Shown here in pieces: positions 55,798 to 64,000 of a stretch of 64,000 bases of DNA. How positions within the stretch are numbered: the stretch's first letter is position 1; each line of letters starts with the position of its first letter. Both the position numbers and the translations under genes were made by a program. The DNA lies in contig JAIVFI010000003.1 in assembly GCA_025558095.1 (NCBI GenBank), forward strand, positions 744,001-808,000. The letters are read 5' to 3'. The stretch comes from Hyaloraphidium curvatum (taxonomy: Eukaryota; Monoblepharomycota; Hyaloraphidiomycetes; Hyaloraphidiales; Hyaloraphidiaceae). The notes below the pieces were generated by a model. That model did no database searches. It was not told the origin of the DNA and worked only from the letters and a program-made list of their open reading frames with translations.

Positions 55798-57311
55798 TCA
55801 CAACCTGGGCTCTACAGCAGCACGCTTTTCGCCGCCGCCACCCACAAGCAAGTCCTCGAAGAGCTGCATCCAAACGCCGGCGCCAACACTCATCGCATGC
55901 TCGTTGAAATCAAAGAGGGGGCTGTGGTGGGGTTGCGAGTTGAGCTGGGACGAGTCAATTGCTGCGCCGAGGAAGGTGAAGGCTCCGCTGTACAGGGCGG
56001 TGCGAGTCAGCACATTGAAGTGGATATCGAAATGGGACTGCAACGCACGGTCGTTGGGCAAGGTAGTAAGAGAAATCTTCGGAGCCCATAATTCCGTGCT
56101 CCATAAGGAGGGTGAGCTGCGAGCCGACGACCTTGCGCGCCGCCTGGAGGAGCAGATCCGTCTCGTGCGGGTGGTTCGAGGTGATTGGATAAAAGTCCCC
56201 GATCTTGACGAGCACGTTGGCCCCGTGGGACTGGGCCACACCGTCGCAGACCGCCCGTACCCGCTTGTGCAGGATCTCGCGGGTGGCGGCGTCGTTGTAG
56301 CTCAGGTGCCCCTTGATGATGGCCGCGTCGGCCACGCTCCCGTAACCCGTCCCCGCGCTGACCTGTCCGAGGGTGATCTGCGCAGGGGCGTGCGGATCGA
56401 TGCTGCGCGCGATGATGTTGTGGAGCTGGACGATGAGGTGCCCGAGGACGAGCACGGAATCGACGGTGAGATGCGGCATGCCGGGGTGACCGCCGACGCC
56501 CTGCACGGAGATTTCGAGGGTGTCGATTCCGGCCTGCGTGGGGAAGAGAGGGAGTTGAGCGTGGCATGGCATGGTCGGGCTGGAGGAAAAGACGCACCAG
56601 GAGCGGCCCAGGCTTTGTCGCGATGGTGCCCAACGGCAGCCCGCTCATCAAGTGGATCCCGTAGAAGGCGTCAATGTCGGACAGCCCGCCGGCAGTGAGC
56701 AGGCCGTCCTTGAGCATCACCGATGCCCCGCCATCCGTCTCCTCCGCAGGCTGGAACAGGAACACTATGGTCCCCGCGAACGACGACGGCGGGTACGCGC
56801 GGACAATGGCACGGGCGGCACCGAGGAGCATGGCGACATGGCCGTCGTGTCCACATGCATGCATTATCCCGGGGTTCTGCGAGATCCAGGAGGCGTCCTT
56901 GAGACCTTCGGCGCGCTCGTCGACGGGAAGGCCGTCCATGTCGGCCCGAAACGCGATCGTCGGGCCCGGTTGCGAGCCGCGGTAGATGCCGATGAGGCCG
57001 GTGACGCCGAGACCCGAGACGACCTTCACGCCCGGCAGCTTCTCCAGCTCCTCCCGGATCCGCGCAGCCGTCTTGACCTCCTGGAACCCCATCTCGGGAT
57101 ACGAGTGGAGCGCGCGACGCGTCTGAATCATGAAAGCGACTTGCTCAGCGACCTCTGGGCGTAAACCAACGTGCTCCGGCAGGGCATCGGCGGCGGGGGC
57201 GGACGCCGTCGGGTTCACGGCGAGGGGCCCGGGGCTCGGGTGGCGGTCCAGCTCTAGCCCCGGCAGCGTGCCGCGTGGAACAGAGACGGACGCGCTGCAG
57301 CAGCACGGCAT
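55798..57311 (-). CDS. M20-family amidohydrolase (IAA-amino acid hydrolase / hippurate hydrolase type)
   Basis: Dinuclear zinc peptidase-like enzyme that cleaves N-acyl amino acids. Conserved blocks in order: TRRALHSYPEMGFQEVKTAA, IAFRADMDGLPV (with Asp ligand), MHACGHDGHVAMLLGAARAI (metal-binding His and Cys of the M20D subfamily), FLFQPAEETDGGASVMLKDG (Glu-Glu pair) and FYGIHLMSGLPLGTI. After an intron follow QGVGGHPGMPHLTVDSVLVL (dimerisation domain), MGSEDFSYYLAQRP and, after the last intron, FTFLGAAIDSSQLNSQPHHS with PLFDFNEHAM. An N-terminal leader of about 45 residues may be a targeting sequence. Substrate cannot be set from sequence; plant-type auxin conjugates, hippurate and other N-acyl amino acids are all possible. 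Confidence 0.92.
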
Positions 57312-57771
57312 CGTGTCGAACTGCAAGGGGTCGGTGATGTCGAACTGTGTCGTGGGCCGGGAGACCTTCTGGGAGACGCTCGTGATGTTGGCGTCGGACG
57401 CGTCGAATCTCTGGTCGCCCTTTTACGGCTCACCTGGCACCCTTCACGCTCTCGCCACGTCTACATCCACTTCCTCTCGCCGCATCCGGAGGGATACCGC
57501 CGTTTTCGGATCTGCAGGGCCTTCACAGCCGCGCATCGTGACCGGACCCGATCAGAAGCAACGAGGATGCTTCACTGCAGCATCATAGCTTCCCACATCC
57601 GTGGGGCGCGGGTCTTGTGCCCACCGAGAACCTCTTCCCGCGGAAGGCGGCTCCTGGGCGGCGCGGGACGTCTCAACGTGTGGCGAAGCAAGTCGAGGAA
57701 CTGAATGTTGAGACCGCTTGCGCATAGGCGTTCACACCCCGGAAAAGCGCGTCAGACGCAGTAGCACAGTA
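57312..57771. promoter_or_regulatory. Divergent intergenic region
   Basis: These 460 bases separate the M20 gene start (minus) from the start of the next gene (plus). A plus-strand frame continues through part of it without a domain. Promoters of both genes are expected here. Confidence 0.35.
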
Positions 57772-58638
57772 ATGCAATTGCTAGCACCCGTCCTGTTCAG
57801 CCCCGTCACTGCCGGGCTGGCTGCCTTTGCAGCGCTCGTCGCGGCCTACCTCTTGCGCCCATCACGCGGCGACCGGACCGCTGTCGCCCCGGACCACGGC
57901 GCGGAGGCGTTGAAAGCGCATTCCGCCGGCAGCACTGACGAGATGGGTGACAAGGTAAGCCCCTTGGGCGTGGCGCGCTTCACGCGCATGCTCCAGCTCC
58001 CGAAGCAGGGTGCCGGCGTCCCCATCTTCGACACGGCCGGAACCATCCACGCAGCGGTGCATCTCGCGCTGCCGCAGAGCACCCGTGCGGTGATGGCACC
58101 CACCCCCGCCGACAAGGTCTTCTCCAACTGGCTGCTGTGCCAGAAGATGATATATTCGTGCGCACCGGACGTGGATGCGTGGTCGGCAATGTCGCGGGTG
58201 TCCCGATGCACGTGGTTGGAGAACACGCCGGCCCTGAGGAAGCTTGCCACGGAAGCCTCGCCTGCCTTCCGTGCCAAGGTGGCGGTATACGAGTGCTTCG
58301 GGAACCGGGCGGCGGCGGATCACGGGCCCCTGATGCGCGTCCTCGACTCGCTCGCGGCCAGGGGCCGCCCGAGCGCAGCGGAATACAGCCTGGCGTACAC
58401 CCACATCTACGACACCTACTGCTGCTCCGCGGGCGATCCGTTGCGCCAGGCAAGGGCCGCAGACCTGCGGAACTTCCTGGACTTGGTGGCCCTCCAGCTC
58501 CAAGGCACCACGGCGCTCGGGGTGCTCTCGCGTATATCGGCGAGGTGCCTCTGCTCCCTGGCAGCAAGCGGGGACCATCTGTCCAGCGGTCTCCAGCTCC
58601 TCGAAGACCAGCGCCAGGCCGGGGCAAGGAGCCGATGA
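57772..58638 (+). CDS. Orphan N-terminally membrane-anchored protein
   Basis: A single-exon frame of 288 codons starting MQLLAPVLFSPVTAGLAAFA; the hydrophobic N-terminus (residues 3-27) looks like a signal anchor or targeting peptide followed by Arg residues. The body is helical with several cysteines: FSNWLLCQKMIYSCAPDVDA, CTWLENTPALRKLATEA, AAEYSLAYTHIYDTYCCSAG and LRNFLDLVALQLQGTTALGV. No domain or family is recognised. Codon use resembles neighbouring genes and the frame is long for chance, which supports a real gene. It faces kinase copy 2 tail to tail (about 160 bases). Confidence 0.55.
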   Translation: MQLLAPVLFSPVTAGLAAFAALVAAYLLRPSRGDRTAVAPDHGAEALKAHSAGSTDEMGDKVSPLGVARFTRMLQLPKQGAGVPIFDTAGTIHAAVHLALPQSTRAVMAPTPADKVFSNWLLCQKMIYSCAPDVDAWSAMSRVSRCTWLENTPALRKLATEASPAFRAKVAVYECFGNRAAADHGPLMRVLDSLAARGRPSAAEYSLAYTHIYDTYCCSAGDPLRQARAADLRNFLDLVALQLQGTTALGVLSRISARCLCSLAASGDHLSSGLQLLEDQRQAGARSR

Positions 58639-58798
58639 AGTACAAATAACAGTTGCCAGAAGGAAAAGACAGGAGAGATGGCAGCGTGTGGAGGAAGATA
58701 GACATGGACAAGTGCATGCAACAGTGTGAGCAAAAGAAGCAGCTCTATGCAGATCCAAGATCTAGGGTATCACAAATCTAACGGTATCGGTACATCAT

Positions 58799-60191
58799 TC
58801 AGGCTTGGATCCCGACCTGCCACCGGTCCTTGCCGCGCAGCTTGTCGAACCAGCGCCCAACGTCCAGCTTCTTGCCCAGCGAGGATTTGGAGCCGACGGT
58901 CTTGGCCGTCGACACCGGCAGCGCGGCCTGCGGGGGCCGCGGCGCCTCGGCCGCGACCAGCGTGGCGACCGAGGCGAACGACTCCACGGCCTCGACCGGC
59001 GTCGAGGGCTCCCCGTGCTCATCCGCCTCAGACGCGGAACCGTCGTCCAGCGAGGCCAGGTACGGCGGCAGCAACCTCGCCAGCGCGGCCTCGGCGGCCT
59101 TGGCCGCGCGGCGCACGTCCGATCCGCCGCTGGGCAGCCGCGGGATCGGCTTGGGCGCCGGGTCCCTCGACCGCGGGGCCAGGCCGGCGACCCAGGGGTG
59201 CTTGAGCAGCTCCTCGGCCGTCAGCTTGCCCTCGTTCGACGGGTTGAGCACCAGCTCCAGGAAGTCGTGACCGTCCTTGGAGACGCCCTCGAGGTCGAAG
59301 GCGGGGCGGCTCCAGATCTCGCGGGCCATCTGGTCGGGCTCCTCGTGCCGGAAGGGGAAGAAGCCGCAGAGCAGGCCGTGGGCGACGACGCCGGCGGCCC
59401 AGAGGTCCGAGTGGCCCGACCGCGCCAAGTAGGGCGTGCGGTTGTTGACCAGGCGCAGCAGGGCGGGCGACGCATAGTTGATGCAGCCGACCGACTCGTC
59501 GAACAGGGTGCGCCCGTCGAAGAAGCCGGCGAGGCCAAAGTCAATCAGGCTCAGCGAGCCCGTCGCGGGGTCCCAGAAGATGTTGTCGAGCTTCACGTCC
59601 CTGTGCGCGACGCCCTGGGCGTGAATGTGTCGAAGAGCCTCGAGGAGCTGGGCGATGACGCGCCGCGCCTCGTCCTCGGACATGCGGCCGTCGGGGAGGT
59701 TGTTCACGTACGTGAAGACCTCCTCGCCCGGGGCAATGTCCATGACCAGGTGGGCGGCGGCCGGGGTGCGCACAAAGTCCAAAAGCTGCGGCACCGCCGG
59801 GTGCGGCGCAACATGCACGAGCGCGAGGGCCTCTCTCAGGGAGAAGAGGAGCGAGCGCGTGTCCTTGCCGGCAAAGACGGTGCTCTTGACCACGGCCTGT
59901 TGGAGAGGAGGATCGGTCAGGCATCTGCGCAGAAGATCGGATCGGCGCGGCGGAACCCACGATTCTGCCCGTCCGCATGCCCCTGGCGACGCGGACCTTG
60001 GCGAAGGCGCCCTCGCCGAGCACGCGGCCGGTGGCCCACGCCTCGGCAGCGCCGTAGATGACCTCGCCGTCGAACCGCTCGTCGGCCCGCGGCGGGTCGT
60101 AGCAGGCGGCGCAGGCGCGGGAGGCGGCCGGCGGCTCGTCGCAGAGAGTGCACGACGAGGCGCGGTACGTCGAGATGGCGGGGTCGGCCAT
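58799..60191 (-). CDS. Serine/threonine kinase of a local three-member family (copy 2), with N-terminal CxxC pairs
   Basis: About 441 residues. The N-terminus (MADPAISTYRASSCTLCDEP and CAACYDPP) has two CxxC pairs that could bind zinc. The glycine loop is VLGEGAFAKVRVARG. A phase-0 intron (about 59897-59963) precedes AVVKSTVFAGKDTRSLLFSL with the ATP-anchoring Lys. The catalytic loop is AHRDVKLDNIFW, the metal site LIDFGLAGFF, and the activation segment runs LFDESVGCINYASPALLRLV, with SPA where APE is usual. LWAAGVVAHGLLCGFFPFRH and LLKHPWVAGLAPR end the kinase fold. A C-terminal tail carries a predicted helix and a basic end (SLGKKLDVGRWFDKLRG). It is closest to copy 3 at 61.2 kb, to which it is divergent. 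Confidence 0.87.
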
Positions 60192-61228
60192 CGCGGGGTG
60201 AGTGAGTGGAGCGGCGGTGGCGCGGTTGGCGTTGGGACGCCCGCTCGTTTAAAGCAGGAGGGGCCGAGGGGCCGGGCACGAGCGCGGGTAAAGCGAGAGC
60301 CGCTTGTTGGCGTACTGTCCCTGGGCCGGACTCGGGTGTCTTATGTGGTGGAGCGCGGTGGCGATTGGCGGTTCTCCCGACACCGGGTGGCCGGGGATTT
60401 GCCGGGCGGGTCTTGCGCGGATGAATATTGTCCCGTCCCGCGCCCCTCCTGAGCCCGGGCCGTCCCATGCCCGCCCAATTCTTCCACCGGACTGGCTCCA
60501 ACCATTGGCAACCGGTGCGAGTAACCGTCTTCAGCTTCCTGTGCCAGCCCCTTCTTGCTACGCGCCGAGATCACAAGCTTGGCCGGAAAGACTAGATGGG
60601 GCGGAAAACAGATCGGATCGCTCGTGCGCCGGCCTCTTCACCACACTACACGGCTCATCAAGTACGGTAGAGTTCTAGATGAAATAAAGCGAATGAGGAG
60701 TGCCGGCGATCCCCATTCCACCGGTTTTAGCCTGGATCACGTGTCAGCAACAAATGACTCGTCCCCTCCGCCTCCCCGCCCACCAGCCCAACGAAGCCCC
60801 TCCCCCATTTGTGAGCCGCTACAAGAGACTGGTGCAATACACCGAACATCTTCTCAACGGGCAGTATTCTGGCTGATTGCAGGCGCCGGTAGGTGCCAGG
60901 TCCTGAAGGAGAGCAGTTCTCCGGCCCGCGCCAGATAACCACGCCGATCTTCCGCCGTCCGCTCCTGCGTCTGCGATGCTGCCAACGCCTCGGCACACAA
61001 CCAGAATCGCCGGCGACATCCGTCCCGACAGCTGTCAACGCATGTGGGGCCTCTGCTGAGGGTCGATTGGAATCGGTCGGTCTAGGGGACCATCGGCAAG
61101 GGGCGGGGCGGCAGCCAGGGCCCGTTGGCGGCGGCCGGTCAGACTCAGGGTTCACGACCGACGAGCCCGACGGCCGCCCACACATTGCGTTTCCGGGCCG
61201 GCCGCGCTCCGCAGCACCGCCGCGCGCA
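60192..61228. promoter_or_regulatory. Long divergent region between kinase copies 2 and 3
   Basis: About 1.04 kb, the longest divergent spacer in the window. Open frames are present on both strands; none has a domain and none can be spliced into a recognised protein. A plus-strand frame from 60893 runs into the kinase copy 3 exon in frame, so a longer N-terminus for copy 3 cannot be excluded. The spacer may hold separate promoters for the two kinases. Confidence 0.35.
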
Positions 61229-62599
61229 ATGCCCGGCGCACCGGACGCCCTCGGCGGCGGCGGCCCGCGCGGCCCCGACGCGCCCGCCGCGGGCGACGTG
61301 CTGCGCGGCGCCGTCGACGACTTCCGCGTGGGCGCGCTGCTCGGCCGCGGCGCCTTCGCCTCGGTGCACGAGGTCCGCGGCGGCCGCAGCGGCGTCTCGG
61401 TGCGTGCAGCCCCCGGCGCGGGAGACCGGCGCTCATCTCTTTTGGGCACGTCCCCCATTTCCCCCTGCTCCCCCACAGGCCGTCGTCAAAAGCACGCTGC
61501 TGTCGCCCAACGAGCCCAAGGCGCTGCTATTTGCGCTGCGGGAGGCGCTCGCGCTGGCACATATGCCGCCCCATCGCGGCGTCCCCCGCCTCATTGATTT
61601 CATTCGAGAGGACGGCGCCGTGCACATCGTCATGGGCCGTGCACCGGGCATTGAGCTGTTCACTTGTTTGACCGAGCGCGGCAACCGCATGCCCGAGGAG
61701 GAAACGCGGTGCGTCGTGGCCGGCATCCTGTCCGCCCTTCGCCATGGTGAGCAGATGCTCGCGCTCCTGTATGTGGACCCCCCTGACACCTGGCAGCCCA
61801 CGCACACGGCGTCGCGCATCGGGATGTGAAGCTCGACAACGTCTTTTGGGACGCCGCCTCGGCCACCGTCACCTTGCTGGATTTCGGCCTCTCCACCTTC
61901 TTCGACCGGAACACGGTCCTGGAGGAGCCCATCGGCTGCATCAACTATGCCTCTCCCGCCCTGCTGAGGCTCACGGTCGAGCACGAGGGCATGCGCCCGA
62001 ACCAGGGCCACTGCGACCTCTGGGCCCTCGGCGCGCTGACGCATGGGCTGCTGACGGGGTTCTTCCCGTTCCGCTCCGAGGACCCCAGGGTGCTGCTCAA
62101 GGAGATTGGCCCCTACGGCCCGCGCATCCGCCTGCGGGGCTGCTCGGACCTGGCGCACCACTTCGTCGGAGTCCTGCTGGACCCGCGCAACGAGGGCAAG
62201 CTCTCGGCCTCCCTGCTCCTCCGGCACCCCTGGGTCGCGCCCTTTGCCGACCCCGCGCCCGGGGAGCGCGCAGCAAGGGACATCCCGCAGATCCCCTCCC
62301 CCGTCGCGAACCTTGCCCTCGCGACCGCGGCCGCCGAGGCCGCGATCGACGCCGCGATGCCGCACCACCTCGCCGCCATGCGTCGCGCGCTGTTCCCCAC
62401 CCCGGCACCGCCCCCGCCGTGGCGGTTCGAGCGCAAGGGGTCGCACAGCAGTGTCGCGTCGGACTCGACCGCCGTGGAGGCGTCCTCGCCGCCCCGGGCT
62501 AAAGCCAAGGAGGAGGATGCCGCGTCGACGGGGAGCGGGGACACCGTCGGGAGGCTGGGAAAGGCGAGGCGTTGGTTGGAGGGGCTCCGGATGCGGTGA
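61229..62599 (+). CDS. Serine/threonine kinase of a local three-member family (copy 3)
   Basis: About 411 residues in three exons. Exon 1 (61229-61399) starts MPGAPDALGGGGPRG and carries the glycine loop LLGRGAFASVHEVRGG. A phase-0 intron ends at 61478, directly before AVVKSTLLSPNEPKALLFAL, the same site as in copies 1 and 2. A second intron (about 61746-61798), absent from the others, splits RHA and HAHGVAHRDVKLDNVFW. The metal site is LLDFGLSTFF and the activation segment runs VLEEPIGCINYASPALLRLT, again lacking APE. LWALGALTHGLLTGFFPFRS and LLRHPWVAPFADP follow. The tail ends in a basic LGKARRWLEGLRMR, similar in place and charge to the copy 2 tail. Copies 2 and 3 are closest relatives by eye. 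Confidence 0.87.
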
Positions 62600-62898
62600 C
62601 GATCTGCTGGGCTGCTCGGGCTGTGCATATGGACGTCGGATGCGCTTGGATGCGGGCGGTTGGGCCGCCGGGGATTGGAGCTGGCTCTGAACTTCACTTG
62701 GCATGGTTGTATCTCTGCACACGTTTGGAATGGACTCCTGTCATCGATGCTGTCCCCCGCCAGGTAGTGCTTCGAACACCCTGAAGGCGATCGGTGCGCG
62801 GGACACACGTGGACTTGCGCGCCGATCCCGGGCGCAAACAAGCGCATCGCGTCTGAAAGTGCCATCGGGCAGCGCTCTTTGGCCCGCTCCCCGAACCC

Positions 62899-64000
62899 AT
62901 GGTCTCGGGCGGTGCTCCGGGGGCCAACGGGGCCGCCGGGCCATCCGCCAACGGAACCTCGGGCGCTAGCGGAACACGCCCGCCCTCGCTCAGGATCGTG
63001 GCCGTGAACGATGTTTACCTGCTCGACAACCTTCCGAAGCTCAAGACGCTCGTCGATGCCGAGGCCTCGCGCGATCCGGCAGACCTGCTGCTTGTCACGC
63101 TCGCCGGGGACTTCCTGTCGCCCTCCCTCCTGTCTTCCCTTGACCACGGTCGGGGAATGGTCGACGTTCTTAACGGCGTGCCCGTCACGCACGTCTGCTT
63201 CGGGAACCACGAGGACGACTTGCACGTCGACGAGGTCCGGAAACGGGTCACGGAGTTCCGAGGGTGCTGGCTCAACACCAACATGCCCTCATTCGTCCCG
63301 GCGCTCCCAAAGTGCCAAATCGTCGAGGTCGGGAACCCGGGCGGCCGCAAGGTCCGCGTGGGGATGGTCGGCGTGGTCATGGACGACCGGCAGATCTACG
63401 CGGCGCCCCCGTTCGGCGGGACGGAGATGCTGGGGGCCAACGAGTCGGCAATTGCCGTGGCAAAGAAGCTCATCGAGGACGAGGGGTGCGCGTGCGTGGT
63501 TCCGCTCACGCACCAGGACCTGGAGGACGACCTGCTGCTGGCGCGATGGCAGGGGGAGCGGACCTTGTTCCCCGTGATTCTCGGGGGGCACGAGCACCAG
63601 CCGATGGAGGAAAAGGTCGGCCGGACGCTGCTCGTCAAAGCGGGGACGGACGCCGAGACTGCAGTGGTTATCGACCTGACCTGGCCGGCGGAGGCACCGG
63701 CGCCGGGCCAGCCCGATCTGCCCCATGTTGCGACGAGGAACGTCGACGTCACGGCACTACCTCCGGACCCGGCGCTGCAGGCCCGCGCGGAGCAACACAT
63801 GAAGCTGGTCGCGGCGCTCGAAAGGGCCACGCTGCTGTTCCTCGGGCCGGGGGAGGAGCTGTCCTCGGTGGGCACCAGGCGGCAGCAGACCAGCTTCGGC
63901 ACCGTGATCTGCAACCGCCTGCGGGACGTGATGGGGGCGGACATGTGCATGGTCAACGGCGGCGGGATCCGGGCCAACCAGACGTACGAGGCCAAGTTCA
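62899..64000 (+). CDS. 5'-nucleotidase-like metallophosphoesterase, right-truncated
   Basis: A UshA/5'-nucleotidase family enzyme. After a Gly/Ala/Ser leader the metallophosphatase motifs follow: LRIVAVNDVYLLDNLPKL (variant of the ND-H motif; Tyr takes the usual His place), LVTLAGDFLSPSLLS (GDxLS), VCFGNHEDDLHVDEV (GNHE), LTHQDLEDD and ILGGHEHQP (GGHxH). The start of the C-terminal substrate domain is visible (FGTVICNRLRDVMGADMCMV, NGGGIRANQTYE). No signal peptide is seen, so it may be a cytosolic member like those found in fungi and protists. The frame is open to the last base; the stop lies outside the window. The start at 62899 is the first ATG in the frame before the conserved part. Confidence 0.88.
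   Translation, partial: MVSGGAPGANGAAGPSANGTSGASGTRPPSLRIVAVNDVYLLDNLPKLKTLVDAEASRDPADLLLVTLAGDFLSPSLLSSLDHGRGMVDVLNGVPVTHVCFGNHEDDLHVDEVRKRVTEFRGCWLNTNMPSFVPALPKCQIVEVGNPGGRKVRVGMVGVVMDDRQIYAAPPFGGTEMLGANESAIAVAKKLIEDEGCACVVPLTHQDLEDDLLLARWQGERTLFPVILGGHEHQPMEEKVGRTLLVKAGTDAETAVVIDLTWPAEAPAPGQPDLPHVATRNVDVTALPPDPALQARAEQHMKLVAALERATLLFLGPGEELSSVGTRRQQTSFGTVICNRLRDVMGADMCMVNGGGIRANQTYEAKF

Noticed and set aside
58805..60061. 418-codon plus-strand frame
   Set aside because: Antisense to kinase copy 2 and made of low-complexity Arg/Val/Gly sequence.
61433..62722. 429-codon minus-strand frame
   Set aside because: Antisense to kinase copy 3, whose motifs are unambiguous on the plus strand.

Overview
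This is a window of a eukaryotic nuclear genome. It is GC-rich and very gene-dense, with about 28 protein-coding genes on both strands. Most genes are split by very short GT-AG introns of roughly 40-100 bases, several of which carry a CTAAC-type branch sequence just before the acceptor. No rRNA, tRNA, CRISPR array, transposon or prokaryotic operon was recognised. Coding coordinates run from start codon to stop codon and include introns. Splice sites were read by eye from protein-family continuity, so exon edges are approximate unless stated.

The organism cannot be named. DNAAF10/WDR92 (axonemal dynein assembly) and a cytoplasmic dynein light intermediate chain point to a lineage with dynein and a cilium or flagellum, which argues against land plants and red algae. 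A Zn2Cys6 cluster protein, an NCoR/Snt1-like double-SANT protein, an actin maturation protease, BORCS8 and a CHORD-CS protein suggest an opisthokont or a near relative such as a zoosporic fungus or holozoan protist. A SYP7-like Qc-SNARE, a family known mostly from plants and protists, does not fit that neatly, so an unrelated flagellated protist or alga remains possible.

Layout. 1-7.3 kb: separase (cut by the left edge), PIG-H, a small ATP19-like membrane protein and VMA12/TMEM199. 7.9-16.6 kb: a two-RRM protein, a SYP7-like SNARE, the Zn2Cys6 protein, DNAAF10, an orphan helical protein and MEMO1. 16.7-25.2 kb: UVSSA, an orphan membrane or secreted glycoprotein, BORCS8 and alpha-COP. 25.6-36.2 kb: CHORD-CS cochaperone, SANT corepressor, serine hydroxymethyltransferase, spastin, proteasome RPN11 and MAEA/GID9. 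38.2-49.8 kb: FZR1/CDH1, a sparse 1.5 kb stretch, dynein light intermediate chain, a TFIIIC WD40 subunit with AT-hooks, and two orphans. 49.9-64 kb: actin maturation protease, eIF3g, BCD1, an M20 amidohydrolase, an orphan membrane-anchored protein, three related protein kinases, and a 5'-nucleotidase-like metallophosphoesterase cut by the right edge.

These are mostly core housekeeping genes and do not form one pathway. Loose themes are mitotic exit and proteolysis (separase, FZR1, RPN11, MAEA), microtubule motors and severing (DYNC1LI, spastin, DNAAF10), endomembrane traffic (alpha-COP, SNARE, BORCS8, VMA12) and gene expression (TFIIIC, eIF3g, BCD1, UVSSA, SANT protein). Two architectural features stand out. 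Many genes are paired head to head with start codons 80-150 bases apart, presumably sharing promoters. The right end carries a local family of three kinases that share an intron position and an unusual activation segment.
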